NCBI GenBank assembly: GCA_947095585.1
Contig: OX352761.1
Coordinates: 31,897,777 to 31,961,776 of the forward strand
DNA: 64,000 bases
Direction of reading: 5' to 3'
Source of the DNA: Nephrocerus scutellatus
Taxonomy: Eukaryota > Arthropoda > Insecta > Diptera > Pipunculidae
Both the position numbers and the translations under genes were made by a program. This document shows, piece after piece, positions 33,068 through 42,610 of this stretch (positions within the stretch are counted from its first letter, which is position 1; each line of letters starts with the position of its first letter). The notes under the pieces were generated by a model that saw only the letters and a list, made by a program, of their open reading frames with translations, had not been told where the DNA came from and searched no databases.

Positions 33068-35941
33068 ACAGGATAAGTATATTCTCATATAATGTGAATT
33101 CCATTTATTCGTTAGCTAGGCGTATCACACTAACATTATTTATTAAAACTAATAAACCTGACATTCTTCTTTTACAGGAAACAAATCTCACTGGGAGAAA
33201 TCCGTTCAGTCCAGACGGATACAATATCCACAGGGTCGACAAAGGCAGTGGACGCTCTGGGACGGCGGTCCTTATCAGGAACACTATGGCAGGCGAAAAG
33301 GTGCAAATCAGTGGTCTACGTAGCATGGAAGCAACAGCTGTCAGCATTAAAGTCAACGAAGTGGAGACCTTGCTGGTGATATCGGTGTACAATCACTGTA
33401 ACGCAACGAGGGAAGACATCCAACGGGATTTGCAAACTGTCTGCAAGACCTCCTCTAGACACACATACTGTGTTGTTGGAGGTGATTTTAATGCTAGACA
33501 TACTCGATGGCAGGACGAAGTGTGCAATCACAAAGGAAGGGCCATTACAGACTGGATGGACTCAAATCCGCATCAGCACACGATGGCTATAGTGTCACAG
33601 CCCCGGAAGACGTACCCTCGGACACCGTCAACTTTGGATTTCTTTCTGGCAACCACAAATTTCTTAAATATTCTCCCAGAATTAAGAAATTATTCCTGCT
33701 TGGCGCATGATAGCGACTCGGATCATATGGCCATAGAGCTTCGAGTGAGGCTGAACCAGCGAATTGTGCAAGTCACCCCAATACCTGAACTTCACATCAA
33801 CTTTAAGAAAATAAACTGGAACCGGTTTAGATCAGAAGTTGAAGCTGAGCTTCCTATTCCAGCGGCTTGCAGAAATCTGGAGAATACAGAAATTGATGAT
33901 GCTATCAGAAATTTTGAGATTACAGTGAATTCAGCCATTAATCGGCAGAAATCAATTCGCACTAGCAGGGATCGCTTCCAACACTTGCCTGAGCATATAC
34001 AGGCTATATATGCTCACAAGCAACGGCTTAGGAAACGCCTTCAGAGAATCTTCAATAGGACACTTAACACAGTCAACGACGAATACCTGTCTGTACTTTC
34101 GCAACTGCGTTGTACAGTTAACATGTGTCGTCAAGCTGTGCGGAGGTTTCAGGAAGATGAACTGATCAAACGGCTCCAGGACATCAAACCAGGCCCTGAT
34201 GCTTTTAGGAAGCTGAACTCTCTGGTTGGAGAGCGTATTTCCATTCCAGAGATTATCACCATTGAAGATCGAACAGTATCCAGCGCTGCTGAGAAAGCGG
34301 AAGCCTTTGCCTGCCATTTTGAAAGGAGCTTTACGGACCGACCACCAACGCATCTTCCAGATTTCTTGGAAGAGGTTGAAAGTCTTGTGGAAGACACCAC
34401 TTCTCCAGGAAATACTATAGTGCAGTTCAGTGAAGAAAATCGCGCCAACGCACCCGTAGATGTCGATATGTTTACCGGAACAGCTGTTGTCAATGCTTTG
34501 ATTATGAGTGGAAACTCAAAAAAATCATCAGGCACAGATGGGATTTCTAACTTTTTGCTTAAAAAGTTACCGGGTATGGCAATTTTGATGTTAACCATCA
34601 TTTTCAACAATTGCCTAAACAATGGCTACTTTCCGGACAACTGGAAGGTGGCCAAGGTAGTACCAGTACCCAAGAAAACTGACCGCTCCAGCGTAACTGG
34701 TTACCGTCCAATAGCTCTACTGTGTTGTATCAGTAAAGTATTGGAATCATTGATCCGTAAAAAGATCAATACGTTTTGTACGGAAAGAAATCTTATTCCT
34801 TCCTTTCAGTACGGTTTCCGAGAAAAGCACTCTACGCTGCACCCTCTGCTGAAGCTTCACAGTGACGTCACTAAAGGACTGAACGTCAAAAGTAGTACAG
34901 TAGCCTGTTTGCTAGACATCGAAAAAGGTTTCGATAGTGTCTGGATAAACGGGCTACTGTACAAGCTTATTAGTTTTGGTTTCCCCAATTATATTGTAAA
35001 AATAATTAAAAATTTTCTTTTTAACAGGGTCTTCTTTGTACAGGTGTACGACCGCCCATCGACAAGGAAAAGGATCAAAGCCGGAGTTCCTCAAGGTTCC
35101 AGACTTGGACCAATCCTGTATAGCATCTTCACGGCGGATCAACCCACAGATACAGCCGGAACAAGGACTATGCTCTTCGCGGATGACTCCATAACGTATG
35201 CAGTTTCCCGCTCTCCCGAGATAGCTGCCCGAAGAGTGGAGGAACACCTCAGAAATCTTTGGGACTACTACCTGAAGTGGGGACTAAAGATCAACGCCAA
35301 TAAAACGGAACTCATCTGCTTCCGAGTACCAGCAACCGAAACAAGGATAAGAAAAATCGCAAGCCGGTGCAGAGCCTTAAAAATCACCCTTCCGGATAAT
35401 ACAACAATAAACACCAAATCAGAGACTAAGTACCTGGGAATCAACTTTACTGAGAGGCTCAAGTTTAACTCTCACATCGACAAAACAATGAAAAAAGCGA
35501 ACTACGCTTTTCATTTGGTGCACCCGCTACTTAAAAGACGAAACGGTCTGTCCAACAACACCAGGCTTCTTATCTACAAGCAACTCCGTCTCACCAACAA
35601 CGATGAAGAAGATCTCCCTATTTGAAAGGAAGGTACTAAGGATCTGTACAGGACTCTGGAGGGTGACAAACAGCTATAAGTTTGTGTCGACTACAAAACT
35701 ATACGAAGCAGCAGGTCTGCTGCCAATAACTGACCACTTGTTCCGAATGGCGAGGAAATTCGTCGACGCATTGGAAACACATCCAAGTCCTGAGATGCAA
35801 GGACTGCGAATCGAGGAAATCGAGCCAAGTCACCGGTACATACACATAAGAGGATTCACTGATGCTAGATTCGATGACATCTTTAACAATCAAGACGTCT
35901 CCTTCTACGAGAAGGCGGGCAACCAATATTACAGAGGCTGA
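33055..35941 (+). pseudogene. ORF2 (AP-endonuclease/reverse transcriptase), 3' end broken
   Basis: The 856-codon frame (33055-35625) starts MFTINRISIFSYNVNSI. Endonuclease: LLLQET near residue 37, GGDFNARH near 142, DSDHMAIEL near 222. RT: SSGTDGISN near 494, YRPIALL near 548, VACLLDIEKGFDSVW near 617-630 (Gly for the usual Ala), GVPQGSRLGPILYS near 675, FADD near 708, then GLKINANKTELICF. The frame ends at 35625, where text equivalent to the thumb is deleted and a +1 frame (35603-35941) takes over with ISLFERKVLRICTGLW to the final stop at 35939-35941. All catalytic Asp residues remain, but the frame is interrupted at its C-terminus. No RNase H domain is seen. Confidence 0.9.
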
Positions 35942-36216
35942 AGTTCGCCCTGTTTATATGCCGCTTAGTATTCTTCATTCTTATTTTATTTTAAAATTAT
36001 TGTTTAAAATTTAATTACCTTAAAAATAAACATGTAGTAGATTAAGTAGTAAAAAATATTGTTTAAAAATAAACAATACCAAAAAAAAGACAATGTAAAT
36101 ACGTCGGGCCCCTATTGTTGAGCCGACACATATTAATATTAGTTATAAGTTTAGTTTTAAATCAAAATTGTATATTACTTTAATGTTTAATAAAAATATC
36201 TTAATCTTAATCTAAT

Positions 36217-36230
36217 GACATAGTTTGGTC
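36217..36230 (+). repeat. Right target-site duplication of the Jockey-type element
   Basis: GACATAGTTTGGTC, identical to 31296-31309, directly after the TAATCTAAT tail. Confidence 0.9.
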
Positions 36231-36340
36231 AACGGGGTGTGGTGTTCTATGGTCGAGGTTTTTTTTAAATTAGCGCACGCTTCAAGGAGTTTTTTGGATC
36301 TTGAGGGAGACTTGGGGTGTTTTAGTGGCGACGTCGACAT
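36217..36340 (-). pseudogene. 5' half of the split minus-strand reading frame
   Basis: Starts at an ATG at 36340 (MSTSPLKHPKSPSRSKKLLE), is rich in Lys and Ser, and runs to HHTPLTKLC at the target duplication, where the Jockey-type element interrupts it. It continues in frame at 31309. Not recognised. A related segment upstream (36460-36370) carries the same DPDNYGFDTN motif, so this may be part of a larger repeat or old element. Confidence 0.45.
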
Positions 36341-36574
36341 TGATATTAGTTGTTTAATATAAAACAAACCTGAAAATTGATATTAGTGTCGAATCCATAG
36401 TTGTCTGGGTCGCTGAGATGAATAGTGTTGGTAAGACAGAGTTGTATGGAGTTTTTTTTGTTAATTAGCTTTGATTGAAATTATATTAAAAAATACAAAC
36501 TCGGGCCAGCAGGTACACTCGTAATAATATAATATACCCCAGAAGTAGTAAAACTAAAACGCCTTCTTCATGAT

Positions 36575-36975
36575 GTTTTTTTTATCCATAACAATCCATA
36601 AAAATTTATATTTTATAAATAAATTCGCTTATGGCAGATATACATATGTGCAAAATTTGTATACAAACGAATTCACTTTGAAGAAATTAAAATGGGCGCT
36701 CGTCGGCCCTAGGGCCCGATCACTTCCAAACATAGGAGATAATTAAGTGTATAAAGTTTGGAGAAAAACGGGTTAATTTTTAAAAAATTTACATGGGCAC
36801 CCCTCGGCTCTGAAGCCCTGATGCTTTTAATAGAAAGTGTAGTCCCCGGAAATACACGTGTGTTGCAAAGTTTCAATAATCTCGGTCTTTGGGAAGTGGG
36901 CTATAAATTGATCGCAAATTCCACGACAAACAGACATGCACTCGTTAATATAGAGATATTATTATAGAGAATTTA
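36575..36975 (+). repeat. GC-island repeat family, copy g
   Basis: Starts AACAATCCATAAAAATTTAT and ends ATATAGAGATATTATTATAGAGAATTT, with diverged units between (GGGCGCTCGTCGGCCCTAGG). Confidence 0.65.
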
Positions 36976-37765
36976 GTTAGAATTTAATTGGAAAACATAT
37001 TTGCTTTTAAAATAAATTTCTACCAAAAAAATTTAATGACCTTTTTAGTTTTAGTTATATTTTAAGAGTTTTTATTAGGGTTTTCATCTTTAATAGGCTG
37101 TGTAGAGTAAACATTTCTGTCTTTGCCTTAGTTACGAAAGTCTTAAATTTTTTAAATGTGTCAATTGTTCCAACTTGAACAAAATCTTACAAAATGCATT
37201 ATTTGTTTCTGTTTTTGATTGTTGTAGAACAAAATGATTCTGCTAGTTCTCCCAAGTGATTAGGCAAAATTCCTACAATCCACAATGCAATGCACAATGC
37301 ACAACTAGAAGGTTCTTTTTTTCATTTTCTATTTCCCGTTTCCTGGGAAATAAATTTATAATTCCCGGGATTTTCGGGATTTTTTGCTATAATTTTTCAA
37401 ATAGTACCACTAATATTTTTTATTCAGTCTGTATATGCCTGCTCAAAAAACACTATACATGCGTTTTTTATAAATTTATTGCGTACTAACAAGGACAGTA
37501 CATGAAAACATACCAAGAAATTCTCATGTAAATAGCCTACATTTTCGAACAAATACTGATGACTAGAGTATGTTAGAGTATATATGTTATATGTATTCTT
37601 AATTGATATCATTACACATCGACAAGGACAGCACATTAAAACATACACATCGCACACGTAATTAACGAAGATTTTCAAACAAAGTCTAGTGTATAGGAAA
37701 ATCTAGTGTCTTTGGAAAATCTAACCAAAGTGACTACTATTCAACCTGTAATATAATTTACGAAA

Positions 37766-38567
37766 AAAAACAACCCATAAAAATTAAAATTTTTCATGTA
37801 AATTCTCGAATAGGGGCTACATATGTGTGCAAAGTTTGAACAGGGTATGGCCCCGCCCCTGGGCCACAGGGCCCATTCGCTCCAAAAATTTTACAAAAAC
37901 TTTTGTCCATCGGAATAAACATATGTTTAAAATTTGGAGAAAATCGGGCTAATTTTTTTAAAAAATATGTATGGGGCCCCGCGACTTCGGGGCCCGGAGT
38001 CTCAAAAATTTTTACAAAAAGTTTTGTCCATCGGAGATAACAGCGTGTATAAAATTTGAAAAAATTCTGCTTAATATCGGGTTAAGTTTTTAAAAAATTT
38101 GTCGGGCCCCACGACCCCGGGCCAGGGGTATCCAAAATGTTTAAAAAAGTGTTGTCCATGGGAGATAAACATGTGTATAAAATTTAAGAAAAATCGGGTT
38201 AGTTTTTTTAAAAAAATTTATGGGACCGGTCTCAAAAGTTTTTACAAAAAGTGTTGTCCATGGAGATACACACATATATAAAATTTGAATCGGTTTAATT
38301 TTTTGAAAAAAATGTTATGGGGCTCCACGACGCTGGGGACCGGGGTCTCCAAAATTTTTACAAAAAGTGTTGTTCATGGAGATACATACTTCTATAAAAT
38401 TTGAAGAAAATCGGGTTAATTTTTTTACAAATTTGTTGGGGCCCCATGGCCCTGGAGCCTGGGGTCTCCAAAATTTTTACAAAAGTGAAGTGGGTTAAAA
38501 ATTGATCAGAAAATCTGAGCAGCCAGCCAGCCAGCCACGGGCACGCGAAGTTAATATAGAGAATTAA
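37766..38567 (+). repeat. GC-island repeat family, copy h (longest)
   Basis: Starts AACAACCCATAAAAATTAAA with AAATTCTCGAATAGGGG and ends ACGCGAAGTTAATATAGAGAATT. Five internal TGTCCATCGGAGATA-type landmarks fall at 37904, 38025, 38153, 38255 and 38371, so units are 102-128 bp. It carries a CAGCCAGCCAGCCAGCCACG stretch near its end, as copy c does. Confidence 0.75.
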
Positions 38568-38659
38568 AAACAATCTGTATGGCAGAAATTATGGCAAGAC
38601 TTGCAGCCGTTGATGGATTCTCAACGCGCTAAAGTTTGCTATATAATTTATTAATGATA

Positions 38660-38884
38660 TTCGGCGCGACAGACCATTTCGATCCAAGGTATAGCTACAC
38701 AAATGGAAGGGACCTACAATTTAAGGCTGGATCCTAACGGCGAAGTGAGAAGCTTTCCGTGACAAGTTATTACTCTCGAAAGGTTTGCCACCCATTCGCG
38801 AGAGAGAGAGAGAGAGAGAGAGACACCGTGAAAAATACTTTTGGTGTTACTAGGATTCGAACCACGAACCTCCTCCTGCTCCTG
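38660..38884 (-). mobile_element. tRNA-headed SINE, minus strand
   Basis: The inverted SINE body (ATTCGGCGCGACAG, GGATTCGAACC B box) ends at CTCCTGCTCC just before the A box, so the head is truncated. A (GA)n microsatellite lies inside at 38801-38822. Confidence 0.75.
38801..38822. repeat. GA microsatellite
   Basis: Eleven GA units within the inverted SINE, expanded from the CTCTCGCG segment of the family. Confidence 0.9.
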
Positions 38885-38889
38885 ATATT

Positions 38890-39520
38890 AATCTCAGTCC
38901 TGATGAAATAGAAATAATTGGAAATGAGCATAACTCGGCTCCCTATAATTTTTCAGAGTCTGAAGGCAGCGATTACCGAATCGACGGTGATACTATAACC
39001 CCAAGATGTGAACGTACTAATATTAGTGGTGCGTTGTCAATGGTGAAAAAAATTTTAAAATTCTTTAAACTTTCACCAAAGAGAAATTCCGTTTTAAAAG
39101 AACATGTCAAAGAAAAGCACGGAGTTGAACTAAGTTTGGTACTAGATTGCGAGACTAGGTGGAGTAGCATTGAGGTAATGATTGAAAGATTTTTAAAAAT
39201 TTCTGGCATTAGCAAAATATCCTCAAACACTTGATTTACAATCTACTGATACAGCTGAGTTGCCTACTTCTTCAAAATCTGTTATAATTCGTTATGCTCA
39301 ACTAACTACCAGTAGATTATTTCGTAAAGGGTAGACTGCGTTGAAATTGAAAACGCAGACCAAAGAGAATATTTATCCGGGGAAGATTGTCAAACATTGA
39401 ATTCGAATATAACTTAAGATTGACTAAAGCTATAAATGCAGCACTTAAAAATAAAAATATGTTAAGCAGTTCAACAGTGAATGAGACTAAAAATAATAAA
39501 AATAAATAAAATAAATAAAA
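38890..39520 (+). pseudogene. hAT transposase remnant
   Basis: The frame beginning before 39003 reads SEGSDYRIDGD, then MVKKILKFFKLSPKRNSVLK and VLDCETRWSSIEVMIERFLK. The D-x-x-TRWxS...M-x-ER segment is a conserved block of hAT transposases, before the insertion and dimerisation domains. A frameshift near 39210 and stops follow; the remaining text (EDCQTLNSNIT...LTKAINAALKN) is weakly hAT-like. The BED finger is not seen. Minus ORFs here are shadows. Confidence 0.65.
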
Positions 39521-39634
39521 TGTTGTCTTAAAAATCACCTTCATGTAATATTTTGATGTTTAATTTAAAATTCCCGATTCCCGGGAACAAAAAATAACCG
39601 GGAAATGTTACCCTCTATGCACACCTCTAGAAAT

Positions 39635-40413
39635 TATTTCCAAATAGTGCTAATTTTAATCATAGCCTCGTTGGAATAATTACGCCTGGTGTCGGCTTTA
39701 AGACACCTTTAAGTTAGCAAATTTTGTAATTCAAGAACCTACCTCAAGTGCCTGTAAATGAAAAGATACTTCCCAAGTAAATCTTCTAATTTGCTATCTT
39801 CATTATTGCTGGCCAACTGTTGTTCTACTTCACAACTAATTGGACTAAATAACAGTTACACCTAGGTACGACTACAAACATTCACTGCACTTTAAACCTT
39901 TAAAGAAAATGTGATTGTTGACCTACACACATGCAATTACCCCGAAATCTATTTTCTGTTCTTCGTGTCTTGTGATTGTAAATATCCTTTTTTGTTCATC
40001 TATCGTACCGTATCGGCATTGTTCTTCCACTTCTATGTTTCACTTCATTCGTTGGTAAATCAATTAATTGTCTTATTTACTAGTGGCCAGACAACTTAAT
40101 TGCTCTGCACAGGGTTTATAGTAAGAGGAATCAACACAAACTCAAGTGATTTATTTAAGTTTTTCTTCTTACACACGAGTAAATTTATAAAATATGTACG
40201 ATTTTAAATAGTTAAGCAGGAGATTCTTGGAAAAGTGCACTTGAGAATAAGGTAATTTAAAATAATCTTGTACAATAAGGGAAGTTTAATTAATAAATTT
40301 ATTTAATAAGCCTTTTTGGCAAAAGTGTTCCATTAACTATTTTAATTGTGTAACAAGCCTAAGGAACAATTCGGCTTTTTAACTAACTCGATAAATATTT
40401 CTCTCTTCACCAG
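39635..40413. other. Intron 3, 3' end: no recognised feature
   Basis: Unique AT-rich sequence down to the acceptor of the terminal exon. Confidence 0.4.
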
Positions 40414-40642
40414 CAACATTCAAGTACAACTTAACCACAGACGACTGATCAGAGAGCTGACCGGTGCCATCCTGAGTCCTATTACTAATTTGTTCCGAGA
40501 AAGGATAACCACATCTATATCTGATGGGTTAAAAGACCAAATGCAAACTGTTATGGACGATTTCAATGACAAGGATCCCCTAGAATTAAGGAAATTTACC
40601 AAACAAATTCTATCGAGCTTAACTGGTCAAGCAAAGAATTGA
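40414..40642 (+). CDS. Group-7-allergen/JHBP-like protein, terminal coding exon
   Basis: Acceptor CTCTTCACCAG ends at 40413. One base completes the codon from exon 3, then 75 sense codons lead to TGA at 40640-40642. The product NIQVQLNHRRLIRELTGAIL then SPITNLFRERITTSISDGLK and a charged tail form the long C-terminal amphipathic helices typical of the family. From the ATG at 13170 the four exons give 834 nt and 277 residues. Intron 3 (10.7 kb) contains the Jockey-type and hAT elements. I favour group-7-allergen-like over JHBP because of the GLxxNVxGIQRSGDA segment in exon 2 and the lack of the JHBP NLFNG motif. Confidence 0.8.
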
Positions 40643-40844
40643 ATTTCGAATTCCAGTTGGTTCGTTCACATTTGTATCTGCATACCATAATATATAGAAT
40701 TGCCAAATTGACAAGTGTTTCATAGCCGAGTACGTTTTGCTTGTGTTACGTTATGTTATATTATATTTGTGTTATGTTTTGTTCATTGCTTATATTAATT
40801 AATTATAGTTTTAGTTCATTTTTACTGTCGTCAACCAAATAACC

Positions 40845-40850
40845 AATAAA
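40845..40850 (+). promoter_or_regulatory. Possible polyadenylation signal
   Basis: AATAAA about 200 bases after the stop codon of the terminal exon, a suitable distance for its 3' end. Other A/T-rich matches are frequent here, so this is only a candidate. Confidence 0.35.
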
Positions 40851-41606
40851 TTTATACCTACGAGTAGCAATGGTTTTAAGATAAATATGAAACTGTCTTT
40901 CACTTTTCTTTCCGATTTTAAGAAAACGGATCCAACGTTGTGTAACACATTAATGGTAAAACCCTGACGCAATGAAATCTTACTGGTTTTTAGATAACAA
41001 ATGGAGCACAGAATTACATGCAATTTTATTAAATAGAAACAATATAATTTTAATGAAAATACAGAAACTTGCTATTCTGGTTAAGTTGGTAGAAATATAG
41101 TTTATATTAATTTGGGGTATCTTAAATTTGAAATATATATTGCGTTTGGGTTCCATTGGATCGACCCATGACATCAGTCGGTTCCAAAAGAGTACGGTTT
41201 TGTATTCGTATGGAAAAATTAAGCAATTATATATGGTATACACCACAGAGGTGCACAAAATTTCAGGATTATACGTTTTTAAAATTCTGGATAAATCATT
41301 AAAATCATACGCTTTTGCGAATTCCACAAAAATAAATAGAACCGATTTTCCCAATTCCACGAGTATCACATTAAACAAAATCATAAGGATAAGTGGCCTA
41401 CGATGAATCCCTGAGAATCCCTTGGGGAGTTCTTGAAATTATACTTTTGTACACGAGGTAGTTTGACCGTCAAGTTTGTAATTAAAGGCAGGTCTCTTAG
41501 TTTACTAGTCAACAATTTTCTTAGCATTTTTTTTATATCAATCATTTGAAAATTTAATTTTATCACTTTACTAGCTGAAACACCCGGCATTGTCCAGCTA
41601 AATAAA

Positions 41607-41652
<46 letters not shown>

Positions 41653-42082
41653 TAACCAAACAGGAAAATATATTTTTTCGAGGTGGGCGTGTATGAGCGC
41701 TATAGCGCTGAACTGATCAATTCACGTAGTGAAAACTACACTCTAGATAAAGAGGATTGATAGCAACATGAAAAAAATATGTATGGTGTCCATTATTCCA
41801 GGGGTCCCGTTTCTAATTATAACGGATTCGAGTTCCTTTGTAAAACTAATTTTGGACTATTTACGAAAACATAAGATTTGGAAAAAATATTTGTATGTGA
41901 GCCTCCTGGCCAAAGTGTCCGACCCCTTTCTAATTTTAGGGGTTCTTGTTTTATTGAAATAAAAAACAGATGTGCAAATTTCAGTGCGTTCCTATTTTGA
42001 AATTCTGAACATTTTACAAAACATGAGATATTTAAAAAACTCGATCGTGAGCCAGAAGTCTGACCACTTCCAAAATATGATG
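40851..42082. other. No recognised gene downstream of the group-7-like gene
   Basis: Overlapping ORFs on both strands at 40980-41406 have no recognised content. The stretch 41760-42080 repeats phrases such as GGGGTCCCGTTTCTAATTAT and GGGGTTCTTG and may be another degenerate repeat family. Confidence 0.35.
41612..41649. repeat. TA microsatellite
   Basis: About nineteen AT units. The repetitive Ile-Tyr ORF over it is an artefact. Confidence 0.95.
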
Positions 42083-42610
42083 AAAACCCATAAGATGATC
42101 CGTATAGAGGACACATATACAGATCCCCATTTTAACCTTTAAAGAGCGTTGTGCAGTCTGTGGGACCGCTCTCATTTTCAAATAAAAAATTATTCCTACA
42201 CCGTTAAATTTTTTTTCTGCAATTTTTAGTACCTTCCTGCAATCTGCAGGGGTTACTGTTGCAACCGATTGATCAATGACATCATTTAAATGTAAAACAT
42301 TTGCACTCAGTTTAAGCTTTGAAAAAATCGATTGGGTTGGAGAATATGGCGGAAGAAAAACTATGGTATGTCTCGTTTGATTAACAAGAGCTCGTACTTC
42401 CTGCGTCTTGTGGAGGCTAACGTTATACAAAACAAACCATGCTTCCTCGATATTTTCATCTTCTAATTTTTAAAACAATCCCCGAAGAAATTCCATAAAA
42501 ATGTTTGAATTAACATTAGAATGCGTAATTATTTGTTTAAATACCACTCCATGAATATTTATTGCGCCTATGAGGGAAACATACCGTCCTCTAACCGTTG
42601 GTAAAATTAC
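42083..42610 (-). pseudogene. Tc1/IS630-type transposase remnant
   Basis: The minus strand reads TVRGRYVSLIGAINIHGVVF, KQIITHSNVNSNIFMEFLRG, one stop, then ENIEEAWFVLYNVSLHKTQE, FLPPYSPTQSIFSKLKLSAN and a C-terminal helix region. VSLIGAIN, the D(N)xxxHK block (here YNVSLHK, the catalytic Asp replaced) and LPPYSPxxxPIExxFSKxK are the DDE_3 core of Tc1/IS630 transposases. The Asp of the second block and the final acidic residue are lost (PTQSIFSKLK), so it is inactive. The N-terminal helix-turn-helix and the ends were not found. Confidence 0.75.

Larger units (their letters stand above)
31310..36216 (+). mobile_element. Near full-length Jockey-superfamily non-LTR retrotransposon
   Basis: 4907 bp between identical 14-bp target duplications. 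It starts CAGTCATCATCGAGCG, has a 5' UTR of about 227 bp, ORF1 (Gag with zinc knuckles), an overlapping ORF2 (endonuclease and RT), a 3' UTR, and a short ATCTTAATCTTAATCTAAT tail without poly(A). It sits in intron 3 of the group-7-like gene, on the same strand. The perfect target duplication suggests a fairly recent insertion, but three lesions break the two ORFs. Jockey superfamily is inferred from the Gag layout (three CCHC knuckles after a PRE_C2HC-like domain) and the RT motifs; the clade is not certain. Confidence 0.85.
37304..39634 (+). mobile_element. hAT-type DNA transposon remnant with nested insertions
   Basis: The right end reads, inverted, CTAGAGGTGTGCATAGAGGG then a TTTCCCGG...TTCCCGGGAA segment. 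The left end at 37304-37390 has CTAGAAGGTTC and TTTCCCGTTTCCTGGGAAAT with AATTCCCGGGATTTTCGGG. These are imperfect terminal and subterminal inverted repeats of a hAT element. Transposase remnants lie at 38890-39520. A GC-island repeat (37766-38567) and a SINE (38660-38884, minus) are inserted within. An 8-bp target duplication could not be identified. Confidence 0.55.

Noticed and set aside
41128..41406. Pair of opposite ORFs of 92 and 134 codons
   Set aside because: They overlap each other on opposite strands in AT-rich sequence, and neither has recognisable motifs.
41381..41659. ORF with a run of Ile-Tyr
   Set aside because: Translation of the TA microsatellite.
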